Assembly: GCA_016928455.1 (NCBI GenBank)
Contig: JAFGKP010000042.1
Location: 1 to 13,787 of the forward strand
Reading direction: 5' to 3'
Length of the DNA stretch: 13,787 bases
From: Methanomicrobia archaeon
GTDB lineage: Archaea > Halobacteriota > Syntropharchaeia > Alkanophagales > Methanospirareceae
The first letter of the stretch is position 1; each line of letters starts with the position of its first letter. The position numbers and the translations under genes are program-made. Shown one piece after another: positions 6,781 to 13,311 of this stretch. The notes under the pieces were generated by a model. That model made no database searches, was not told where the DNA came from, and worked only from the letters and a program-made list of their open reading frames with translations.

Positions 6781-6790
6781 CTTTAAATAC
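6781..6790 (+). promoter_or_regulatory. TATA box for the dockerin peptidase gene
   Basis: CTTTAAATAC, preceded by the purine-rich GAAAC, is a strong archaeal BRE/TATA match. Transcription would begin near 6812, about 24 bases before the ATG at 6836. This argues against an in-frame upstream start near 6692, which would place the promoter inside the gene. Confidence 0.65.
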
Positions 6791-6835
6791 GCACGGCTGC
6801 GTATGTACCGTTTACCTATTCAGAATGAGCGTTCG

Positions 6836-8449
6836 ATGACGCGAAACAAAAGGCATAGGGATGGCTGCATCGCAATCGGTCTTGTTCTGTTACTACTCGC
6901 TCTTGTCGTTTTTACGCCCGCAATGGCTCAGGAGTCTACACCACATAAAAATCCTTATGTGGTGCGGACATTTGTGGACGAAAAAGGACGGCAAATCGAT
7001 GAGGTTATCTTCCCCGGACGACCACCGGAAATCAAAGCTGAAGCGGTAATGGTTCCTGAACCTAATATTGTCATGGGAACCAATAGTCTTCCAGATGTGC
7101 CGGCCTTTGACTGGTCTTATGGCTGCTCTGCAACTTCTGGTGCTATGATGGTTGGCTATTATGACCGAACTGGCTATTCGAATATGTACACGGGTCCTAC
7201 CAATGGCGGCGTTTGCCCGTTGGACAATTCCGTTTGGGGGCATACCACTTATCCAAAAGTAATAAGTGGCGAGTGCCCATTGAGTGCAACGCATCAGGGA
7301 AAAGACGGACGGGAGACAAGAGGCCACGTAGACGACTACTGGATAGATTATGGTAGTACCGCTAAGGATCCATTTATTAAAAATGGTTGGCCTGAGCATG
7401 CGTATGGTGACTGTACCGGAGATTATATGAAAACGAATCAATATAATTATAATAACTTTGATGGCTCAACGACATTCTATTTTTATACCAATGGTGCTGC
7501 TACTCGTTATACTGATTTATACCCATCTTATCATAATCTCGATGGATGTTGTGGTTTAAAGATGTTCTTTGAATCTAGAGGGTATACTGTAACTGATATG
7601 TATAATCAATACATTGAAGAATTGGAACTTACTTATGGATTCACGTTTGATCAATACAAGGCTGAAATTGATGCCGGACGACCGGTGATGATCCATGTTG
7701 AGGGGCATTCAATGCTTGGTTGTGGTTACAATGACCCTGATACCGTTTATCTACATAATACCTGGGATTATAACAGTCATTCAATGACTTGGGGTGGCTC
7801 TTATTCCGATATGCAACACTACGGAGTTACGATAGTCCAGCTTGCCGCGCTGCCGCCTCCTGAATTTCCAGAAATAAACTCATGCAATTCAGAAGGTGGA
7901 GCGCAAACATACTTTCAACCCGGTGGAAGCGTGTATGTTCAGGGCAGTAACTTCGTTCCGGGTACCAACTACAAAATCTGGATCCAGGATACTCCGGTGA
8001 ACGAGAGTGATCTTTTGGTCACTGGAGAAGACGATTCGGGATCGCAAGAGACGGTAACGACAACTGGTAGTGGCACGCTGAGCCCCACGCTCGCGTGGGC
8101 GATTCCGAGTGGCCCGTTTGTGCATCATGATTACGATATCATCGTGGATAAGCAAAGTGAAGGAGCGGGCTACTACAATGCCGCCTCAGACGGAAAAGTG
8201 TCTTTTCACGTCGGGATGTGCGGGGATGTCGCACCATACCCTAACGGTGATGGAGTAATAGATATTGGTGATGTGATATTGTTGCATAATCACATACTCC
8301 AGCCTGAAAATCCTCGCTATGTTTTGAGCAGTGTTTGGGCAGGAAATTGCCGATGTGATGGTATCATTGACATAGGGGATATCATACTTCTCCACAATCA
8401 TATACTTCAGCCCTATAATCCAAGATATGCATTGAACTGCTGTGACTAA
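6836..8449 (+). CDS. Secreted C39-like cysteine peptidase with C-terminal dockerin
   Basis: This 537-aa exported protein has a signal peptide (1-32, ending FTPAMAQ). A papain-fold C39-like domain follows, with the likely nucleophile Cys97 in WSYGCSATSGAMMVGYYD, the likely His291 in VEGHSMLGCGYN, and Asn308 or Asp311 in HNTWDY. A beta-sandwich of about residues 345-460 contains GSVYVQGSNFVPGTNYKIW. The end (463-537) is a type I-like dockerin with two near-identical segments, GVIDIGDVILLHNHILQP and GIIDIGDIILLHNHILQP. Dockerins attach enzymes to cohesins, and the next gene encodes a cohesin-like protein. The first calcium loop carries a four-residue insertion (GDV-APYP-NGDG), and the second has Asn and Arg in place of the usual Asp and Asn. 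Many cysteines suggest disulfides outside the cell. The start at 6836 is chosen because the promoter and signal peptide agree. The substrate is unknown; the middle of the gene is more A/T-rich than its neighbours. Confidence 0.87.
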   Translation: MTRNKRHRDGCIAIGLVLLLLALVVFTPAMAQESTPHKNPYVVRTFVDEKGRQIDEVIFPGRPPEIKAEAVMVPEPNIVMGTNSLPDVPAFDWSYGCSATSGAMMVGYYDRTGYSNMYTGPTNGGVCPLDNSVWGHTTYPKVISGECPLSATHQGKDGRETRGHVDDYWIDYGSTAKDPFIKNGWPEHAYGDCTGDYMKTNQYNYNNFDGSTTFYFYTNGAATRYTDLYPSYHNLDGCCGLKMFFESRGYTVTDMYNQYIEELELTYGFTFDQYKAEIDAGRPVMIHVEGHSMLGCGYNDPDTVYLHNTWDYNSHSMTWGGSYSDMQHYGVTIVQLAALPPPEFPEINSCNSEGGAQTYFQPGGSVYVQGSNFVPGTNYKIWIQDTPVNESDLLVTGEDDSGSQETVTTTGSGTLSPTLAWAIPSGPFVHHDYDIIVDKQSEGAGYYNAASDGKVSFHVGMCGDVAPYPNGDGVIDIGDVILLHNHILQPENPRYVLSSVWAGNCRCDGIIDIGDIILLHNHILQPYNPRYALNCCD

Positions 8450-8454
8450 AGGGG

Positions 8455-8616
8455 GTATAATAAGATTGAAAGACATTTATGTCAAGGATAAATTTGAAAA
8501 AATAGCTGGCATTAGCATAGTAATTTTTGCACACTATATAAATAAGATGAGAGACATAATTTATGCCGAGGATAAAGGGATGAAAATAGCTGGCATTAGC
8601 ATAGTAATTTTTGCAC
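8455..8616 (+). repeat. Tandem duplication of promoter, leader and signal-peptide start
   Basis: Two adjacent units of about 80 bp share TATAATAAGAT/TATAAATAAGAT, AGACAT, an AGGATAAA ribosome-site region, and then 34 identical bases at 8499-8532 and 8583-8616 (offset 84). The second unit has the ATG of the cohesin-like gene. The first has GAA where that ATG would be, so it cannot start the same protein. The upstream copy also keeps a TATA-like box. Confidence 0.9.
8536..8543 (+). promoter_or_regulatory. TATA box for the cohesin-like gene
   Basis: ATATAAAT at the head of the second duplicated unit is centred about 40 bases ahead of the ATG at 8580. Transcription near 8565 would leave a leader just long enough for GAGG (8568-8571). 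The gene can therefore be expressed apart from the peptidase gene, though read-through is also possible. Confidence 0.55.
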
Positions 8617-9416
8617 TCTTTGCTCTGAGTTACTCTCCTGTGGCAGCCACAAATCAAGTGTATCTGATTCCACAGCAAAGTAATGCTTCCTATTGTAACA
8701 ATGCTGATGTAGAGATATGGGCAAATGCCACTGGATTCGCTGGTGGGCGGATTAATTTGACATACAATCCAACGTGTTCTAATGTGACTAACTGGGTAAC
8801 GAACAGTACAAATTTCCCTAACAGTGATTCCGTGTATTACAATGGCAGGATAACTATTGATTTTTATAGAACAGGGGGCACCTATACCGGAACATACATG
8901 ATCGGCACGCTTACGATTCATTGTGTCAACAATTCCCAAGGAGGTTGTGAAACGCCCTTGACGTTCGTTTTGCCAACTAGTTTAAGAGACGATATAGGGA
9001 ATACAGTTCCAGCAACTTGGAAAAACGGCACCTTCACCTGCGGTGAACTCCAGCAATGCCTCGGCACCTGCTGCAACAACACCGCGTGCACTGAAGTCTA
9101 TGCATACAATATGCCCTGCCAGGAATGCCTGGATTTAAATAATAAGTACTGGAAGCCGAACAAGGACTCGGCTTGCTTCAATGGTGATCCAATGTCTGAT
9201 CTCTGTTTGAAGTGGTGCCCACAGTGCTGCAATGGTGCTGATGATGAACCAACACCAGACGGAAAAATTGATTTCTCGGCTGATAAACAGTGCACCTGCG
9301 GGCTCGACCCGAGCGAAGCATATCCTGCAGCACCGGTCCCCGAACTCCCGACGATCGCACTCTTTGGCATTGGCCTGCTCGCACTCACCGGCTATGTGCT
9401 GCGGAAACGTAGCTGA
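8580..9416 (+). CDS. Secreted cohesin-like, PEF-CTERM-anchored surface protein
   Basis: This 278-aa protein has a signal peptide (1-23, ending SYSPVAA). A cohesin-like beta-sandwich (about 26-153) shows VYLIPQQSN, GFAGGRINLTYNP, the TNW/NFP turn, NGRITIDF, GTYMIGTLTIHC and the closing NGTFTC. A cysteine-rich segment (154-217) with CC and CPQCC pairs and an Asp-rich DGKIDFSADKQCTC follow, then the tail VPELPTIALFGIGLL and RKRS. The tail resembles PEF-CTERM, an archaeosortase-type anchor. The protein would display a cohesin on the cell surface, and the adjacent peptidase carries a dockerin. At least seven N-x-S/T sequons suggest heavy glycosylation. Start 8580 is favoured by GAGG (8568-8571) eight bases upstream and by a clean signal peptide. 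An in-frame GTG at 8442 would give a repeated hydrophobic N-terminus and lacks a ribosome site. Confidence 0.78.
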   Translation: MKIAGISIVIFALFALSYSPVAATNQVYLIPQQSNASYCNNADVEIWANATGFAGGRINLTYNPTCSNVTNWVTNSTNFPNSDSVYYNGRITIDFYRTGGTYTGTYMIGTLTIHCVNNSQGGCETPLTFVLPTSLRDDIGNTVPATWKNGTFTCGELQQCLGTCCNNTACTEVYAYNMPCQECLDLNNKYWKPNKDSACFNGDPMSDLCLKWCPQCCNGADDEPTPDGKIDFSADKQCTCGLDPSEAYPAAPVPELPTIALFGIGLLALTGYVLRKRS

Positions 9417-9462
9417 GCTTGTTCGTTAACCACTTTTCTCCCTGACCCCTCGAGCCACCACC

Positions 9463-9471
9463 TTTTATATA
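9463..9471 (+). promoter_or_regulatory. TATA box for the regulator/ABC operon
   Basis: TTTTATATA, preceded by CC, is centred about 66 bases before the ATG at 9533. Transcription would begin near 9494, giving a leader of about 39 bases with a G7 ribosome site (9521-9527). Confidence 0.6.
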
Positions 9472-9476
9472 CCAGC

Positions 9477-9505
9477 ATTTTAATATTTTGTTAAAAAACT
9501 AAAAT
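9477..9505 (+). promoter_or_regulatory. Operator-like imperfect dyad at the predicted transcription start
   Basis: The two 13-base arms, 9477-9489 and 9493-9505, are complementary at 11 of 13 positions around the centre GTT. The outermost six bases are perfect: ATTTTA and TAAAAT. The dyad covers the predicted start site, so a bound dimer would block initiation. The adjacent GbsR/MarR-type protein is the obvious candidate. A/T-richness raises the chance of coincidence. Confidence 0.4.
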
Positions 9506-9532
9506 CAAGAGCGGGAAGAAGGGGGGGACGAG

Positions 9533-10075
9533 ATGGACGAAGACGCGATGCTCGATGCGGCGGGGAAAACCGGGAAACTGCTCGGGGTCGGTGAGTCTGT
9601 GGGCCGTATCTGGGGCTTTATGCTCCTCAAAGCGCGGCCCGTAACACAGACGGAGATCGAAGCGGCTACCGGCTATTCACGGGGCATGATCAGCCAGTGC
9701 CTGCAGGGCATGGAACAGCGCACGGTGATCAACGTCGCGCGGGTGGGACGGGAGAAGCACTACTCGATCAATCAGAAGTTGGCCACGAGTTATGGCGCAG
9801 TCATCGGACAGCAATACGAAGCGCGGATGAAGCAGGTGATCGAATTCCTCTCGGCGTGTGCTGAGTCCATTGAAGATGCACGGATACGCGACTCGCTGCT
9901 CGCCATCAGGGACGAATACAAGAAAGTAAGCATCGCCCTTATCCTCACCCCTCGGATAATCGCGCTCATAAATGAACGGGATATAGCGAGAATGGAGGAT
10001 GACGTAAAGAACATGGCGAAAAGAATATCTATAACCATAGCTGAAGGAGAAAAAAAAGAGGAACGTAATAAATGA
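9533..10075 (+). CDS. GbsR/MarR-type winged-helix transcriptional regulator
   Basis: This 180-aa protein has a winged helix at about residues 20-80. VGRIWGFMLLKARPVTQTEI is the GbsR-like first part, SRGMISQCLQGMEQR (49-63) the recognition helix, and VGREKHYSI the wing. A helical C-terminal half (about 85-170), likely for dimerisation, follows and ends in a charged tail. GbsR-like proteins are often local repressors of transport genes. Here the gene leads an operon, and its last codons overlap the next gene by ATGA. The A/T dyad at the promoter would suit autoregulation. The ATG is chosen for the G-rich ribosome site six bases upstream; a second ATG at codon 6 is possible. The effector is unknown. 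Confidence 0.85.
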   Translation: MDEDAMLDAAGKTGKLLGVGESVGRIWGFMLLKARPVTQTEIEAATGYSRGMISQCLQGMEQRTVINVARVGREKHYSINQKLATSYGAVIGQQYEARMKQVIEFLSACAESIEDARIRDSLLAIRDEYKKVSIALILTPRIIALINERDIARMEDDVKNMAKRISITIAEGEKKEERNK

Positions 10076-11394
10076 GCGAAAAAAGGAAAGGCGTTGGGGT
10101 ATTCGTGATAACGCTTCTGGTGGTATGCGCGCTCTCACTGCTCGCTCCGGTATCGGGTGCTGCTGATGCGTCTGTCGCGGAACGACCTGCAGTCATGGTG
10201 ACTGCCTATTCGGTGGAGCCCGCGGTGCTGATGCCCGGTGATACCGGCACGGTCACGCTGACCCTGAAGAATCCATTCATCGATTTCTCGGCCTCGGAAA
10301 TGGAGACGAACGTTGCCCCGGGCGGTGCTACTGAGTCGACAACCACTACCACCACGTCGCGGGGTATGAGCGCGGAGATCGAGACGATACGACTGAGCGC
10401 CAAGACCCAGGATACACGATGGCTGGCTGAAAGCACCGACCGCACACAATATCTCAATATCGGCACCCTGGGACCTGGCGAAAGCATGTCCGTTTCACTG
10501 CCCGTTACCGTGCTGAGCTACGCGCCGGACGGCATATACTTCCCGGAAGTCTATATCGAGGTGGATAACGGCGATAACGTCCGGTTCCCCATCAAAGTGG
10601 AGATAGACCGCAGTGAACTGAAGCTGCTCGAGGAGGATATTCCGTCCATGATCTCACTTGGCGAGTCCAGAACCGTAAAGATCATGGTCGCGAATAACCG
10701 GCCGAACATGGTAAACGGTGTTAACGTGCTCGTGCGATCCAGCACCGCGGACCTCGACTTCACGCCACAGGGCGTCTACGTGGGCAATTTAAACGCCTAC
10801 GAGCAGCGAACCGTGAGCTTCATGCTCACCCCGCACTCGGCAGGCATGCAAGATCTGACCTTCGAGGCTACCTATAAGAACGGGAACAATGTGCATCGCA
10901 GCACGATGGCATCGTCCGTTACCGCACAGATCAGTGCCGACGTGAAACTCATCCTCGTCGCCGCGCCCGATTTCGTCTACCAGGGGGACATCGCACGGAT
11001 CGAGTTCGATGTCGCGAACGGCAAGGCCAAGGACATCAAGGCGGTCTCGGTGATGCCCACCACCACGAGCGGCCTCAAGCTCCTGCCTTCTGAATATTTC
11101 ATTGGCGATATGGAGGTGGGCGATGTCTTTACCGCTTCGTTCGATCTCCATACGAGCGATCTGGACCTTGGTGAGTTCACGATACCCTTTGAACTCCGGT
11201 ACAAGGATGTCGAGACCGACAAGGTATACTCCGGCGAAGGGTACGCAGTGACACTTGAGCTGCGAGAGACCCCGACGAGCACGGTGCCGACCACGCTCCT
11301 TGCCGGTGCTGCGGTTCTCGTGCTCATTGGTATCGGCCTGGTGCTCTGGATGCGGGCTCGGCGCCGGCGAGCACAGGAGCTACAGGCGAAATAG
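10072..11394 (+). CDS. Exported COG1361/S-layer-like protein with C-terminal anchor
   Basis: This 440-aa protein has a signal peptide (1-31, ending APVSGAA). Repeated beta-sandwich modules of the NEW3/COG1361 kind follow (about 40-180, 181-290 and 291-398; recurring patterns such as LMPGDTGTVTLTLKN, ISLGESRTVKIMVANN and VYQGDIARIEFDVAN). A single C-terminal membrane helix (406-427) ends in the basic MRARRRRAQELQAK. It should face outwards with its C-terminus inside. A Thr-rich stretch (90-96) may be glycosylated. Such proteins commonly sit beside MacB/LolD-type ABC genes in methanogenic archaea and may act as the external partner of the exporter; this role is inferred from context. It overlaps the regulator by four bases and lies 27 bases from the ATPase. 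Confidence 0.83.
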   Translation: MSEKRKGVGVFVITLLVVCALSLLAPVSGAADASVAERPAVMVTAYSVEPAVLMPGDTGTVTLTLKNPFIDFSASEMETNVAPGGATESTTTTTTSRGMSAEIETIRLSAKTQDTRWLAESTDRTQYLNIGTLGPGESMSVSLPVTVLSYAPDGIYFPEVYIEVDNGDNVRFPIKVEIDRSELKLLEEDIPSMISLGESRTVKIMVANNRPNMVNGVNVLVRSSTADLDFTPQGVYVGNLNAYEQRTVSFMLTPHSAGMQDLTFEATYKNGNNVHRSTMASSVTAQISADVKLILVAAPDFVYQGDIARIEFDVANGKAKDIKAVSVMPTTTSGLKLLPSEYFIGDMEVGDVFTASFDLHTSDLDLGEFTIPFELRYKDVETDKVYSGEGYAVTLELRETPTSTVPTTLLAGAAVLVLIGIGLVLWMRARRRRAQELQAK

Positions 11395-11421
11395 CGCGAG
11401 GAAAGCACAGCAGGGGGAATA

Positions 11422-12084
11422 ATGATCCGCACTGAGCATCTGACCAAGATCTACCGGATGGGCGATACCGAGGTGTATGCGCTGAACGACGTGAACCTGG
11501 AGATTACGGAGGGTGAATTCGTGGCTGTCATCGGGCCTTCGGGCTCCGGCAAGTCCACGCTCCTCAATATGATCGGCTGTCTGGATACGCCCACCAGCGG
11601 CTCTGTATATATCGATAACGTGAATACCGCCACGCTCAATGAGAACCAGCTGGCTGAGATCAGACGCAAAAAGATCGGGTTCATCTTCCAGCAGTTCAAT
11701 CTCGTCCACACCCTCGACGCGGTCGAGAACGTCGCCCTGCCTTTGTTCTTCTCTGGTGTGCGCCGTGATCTGCGCTTGAAGAAAGCGAAAGAGCTGCTCG
11801 AGAGTGTCGGGCTGGGGAATCGCGTGCACCACAAACCCGCGGAATTGAGCGGCGGGCAGCAGCAGCGGGTGGCCATCGCTCGCGCGCTCTCCAACGATCC
11901 CGAGGTCGTCATCGCCGATGAGCCCACCGGTAACGTGGATTCCGAGACCGGGAACACGATCATGGATGTCCTGCAAGGGCTGAATAAAGATGGAAGGACG
12001 ATTATTGTGGTAACACACGATCCTGAGATCGCCGCTCGCGCTACACGTACACAACGCATGCGCGATGGCAAGTTGCTCGCGTGA
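11422..12084 (+). CDS. ABC transporter ATP-binding protein (LolD/MacB family)
   Basis: This 220-aa cytoplasmic ATPase energises the two permeases downstream. All motifs are intact: Walker A GPSGSGKST (38-46), Q-loop FQQFNL (89-94), signature LSGGQQQR (142-149), Walker B VVIADEPTG (162-170), D-loop NVDSETG (171-177) and switch His199 in VTHD. The LSGGQQQRVAIARAL and DEPTGNVDS pattern is typical of the LolD/MacB/FtsE class, which drives mechanotransmission rather than classic solute import. GGGGGA precedes the ATG at the right distance. The permease gene starts 33 bases after the stop. Confidence 0.95.
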   Translation: MIRTEHLTKIYRMGDTEVYALNDVNLEITEGEFVAVIGPSGSGKSTLLNMIGCLDTPTSGSVYIDNVNTATLNENQLAEIRRKKIGFIFQQFNLVHTLDAVENVALPLFFSGVRRDLRLKKAKELLESVGLGNRVHHKPAELSGGQQQRVAIARALSNDPEVVIADEPTGNVDSETGNTIMDVLQGLNKDGRTIIVVTHDPEIAARATRTQRMRDGKLLA

Positions 12085-12117
12085 GTGTGTATTTAGTGAT
12101 TGGTAGGGGGATAAGAA

Positions 12118-13308
12118 ATGCGCGATAAAGTGCTCATGGCCTACCGGAGCATACAGGAACGCAGAACGCGATCTATACTCACCATACTCGGCATTGCCGT
12201 GGGTATAGCGGCTATCGTATCCCTGGTGAGCGTCGGTTTTGGCATGGAAGAGGCGATCACCGGCGAGTTGACAATGTTTGCTGATCTCATCTCCGTGGTG
12301 CCCGGGAAAATATCCGGTGCGACCTACGTGGAGCAGGGGAGTTTCACTGATCGCGACCTCAAAGATCTGCAGCGCATAGCGGGTATCAAAGACATCACTG
12401 CCATGACCTACGATGCCGCGGAAGTGGAGTTCCGGAGCAAACGAACGCCCATATTCATCTTCGGCGGTGAGACCGAGGAGCTGGGCAGCTTCTATGTGGA
12501 TCCGGTCGGGCTCAAAGAGGGACGCTGGCTCCGTGAGAACGATTATAAAGCCTGCGTTATTGGAGACCGGGTCGCCAACGACTTCTTCGATGACCCGGTA
12601 CACGTGAACGATAAGCTGATCATCAATGGCGAGAAATTCATCGTGATCGGCGTCTTTAATAAGGCAAGCACGCTCTATGCCGCGGACGTTGACCCCCACA
12701 TCTTCCTCAACTTGCGCGCGGCGAAGGATGTGCTCCAGACCGATGATGTCAAGTACATCATGGTGCGCGTGTACAACATCGATGACGCGGAAGAGATAGC
12801 TGAGGAGGTCGCGGAAACGATCAACGATAATCACGGAATCGAGGATTTCGCCACCGCGATAACAATGGGTAGCGCGCTCGAACAGATCGGCTCGGTATTC
12901 AGCATCCTGCGCGGCGTTCTGGTGGGCATCGCCGCAATCGCGCTCGTGGTCGCCTCTATCGGCATCATGAACACGATGCTGATGTCCGTAATGGAGCGCA
13001 CGCATGAGATCGGCGTGATGAAAGCCATTGGCGCGAAGAGTAGCGATGTCCTCACACTCTTCCTCCTGGAGTCCGGGATCGTGAGTATTGTGGGCGGTGT
13101 GGTTGGCTGCATAATCGGCGTTCTCCTGGCACGGATCATCAGTCTCGTTGCCAGCTCGGCACTCGGGATCGAGTTTTCCGCCGGTGTGCGGGTCATGGTG
13201 CTCCTCGCCGGGCTGGTCGTGGCAATCAGTGTGGGTATGCTTTCCGGGTTCTATCCGGCACGGAAAGCCTCACGGATGAGTCCGGTGGAAGCGGTGAGGT
13301 ACGAATAA
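12118..13308 (+). CDS. FtsX/MacB-type ABC permease 1
   Basis: This 396-aa membrane protein has the MacB layout. One N-terminal helix (about 19-41, after RRTRSILTILGIAVGI) leads to a large extracytoplasmic domain of about 220 residues. Three C-terminal helices follow (about 265-288, 319-345 and 358-380). Between the second and third helices lies ERTHEIGVMKAIGAKSSDV, the coupling segment that contacts the ATPase. The end, FYPARKASRMSPVEAVRYE, is the standard family signature. Such permeases move lipids, peptides or signals across or at the membrane using the ATPase as a lever. GGGGG precedes the ATG. The second permease starts three bases after the stop. Substrate unknown. Confidence 0.93.
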   Translation: MRDKVLMAYRSIQERRTRSILTILGIAVGIAAIVSLVSVGFGMEEAITGELTMFADLISVVPGKISGATYVEQGSFTDRDLKDLQRIAGIKDITAMTYDAAEVEFRSKRTPIFIFGGETEELGSFYVDPVGLKEGRWLRENDYKACVIGDRVANDFFDDPVHVNDKLIINGEKFIVIGVFNKASTLYAADVDPHIFLNLRAAKDVLQTDDVKYIMVRVYNIDDAEEIAEEVAETINDNHGIEDFATAITMGSALEQIGSVFSILRGVLVGIAAIALVVASIGIMNTMLMSVMERTHEIGVMKAIGAKSSDVLTLFLLESGIVSIVGGVVGCIIGVLLARIISLVASSALGIEFSAGVRVMVLLAGLVVAISVGMLSGFYPARKASRMSPVEAVRYE

Positions 13309-13311
13309 AAT

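Larger units (their letters stand above)
6265..6835. other. Intergenic region between divergent genes
   Basis: This holds the promoter of the tautomerase gene (left) and that of the peptidase gene (right). Between them are a perfect 13-bp palindrome with central T at 6573-6585 (arms ACCTGC and GCAGGT), several other TGCAC/GTGCA-type inverted segments, three TATA-like boxes in series (about 6650, 6719 and 6783), and a 12-bp direct repeat. Short frames here (for example 6501-6704) have no recognisable content. Confidence 0.5.

Noticed and set aside
6692..6835. N-terminal extension of the dockerin peptidase (48 extra codons)
   Set aside because: A strong TATA box at 6781 lies inside it, and the signal peptide begins properly at 6836.
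8442..8579. GTG start giving a longer cohesin-like protein
   Set aside because: It has no ribosome site, reads through the duplicated unit, and would place two hydrophobic copies before the mature protein. The ATG at 8580 has GAGG eight bases upstream.
11380..13005. Long leftward open frame (541 codons) opposite the ABC genes
   Set aside because: The product is His- and Asp-rich with no recognisable fold, as expected from the complement of a GC-rich coding strand. The plus strand carries intact ABC ATPase and permease motifs.
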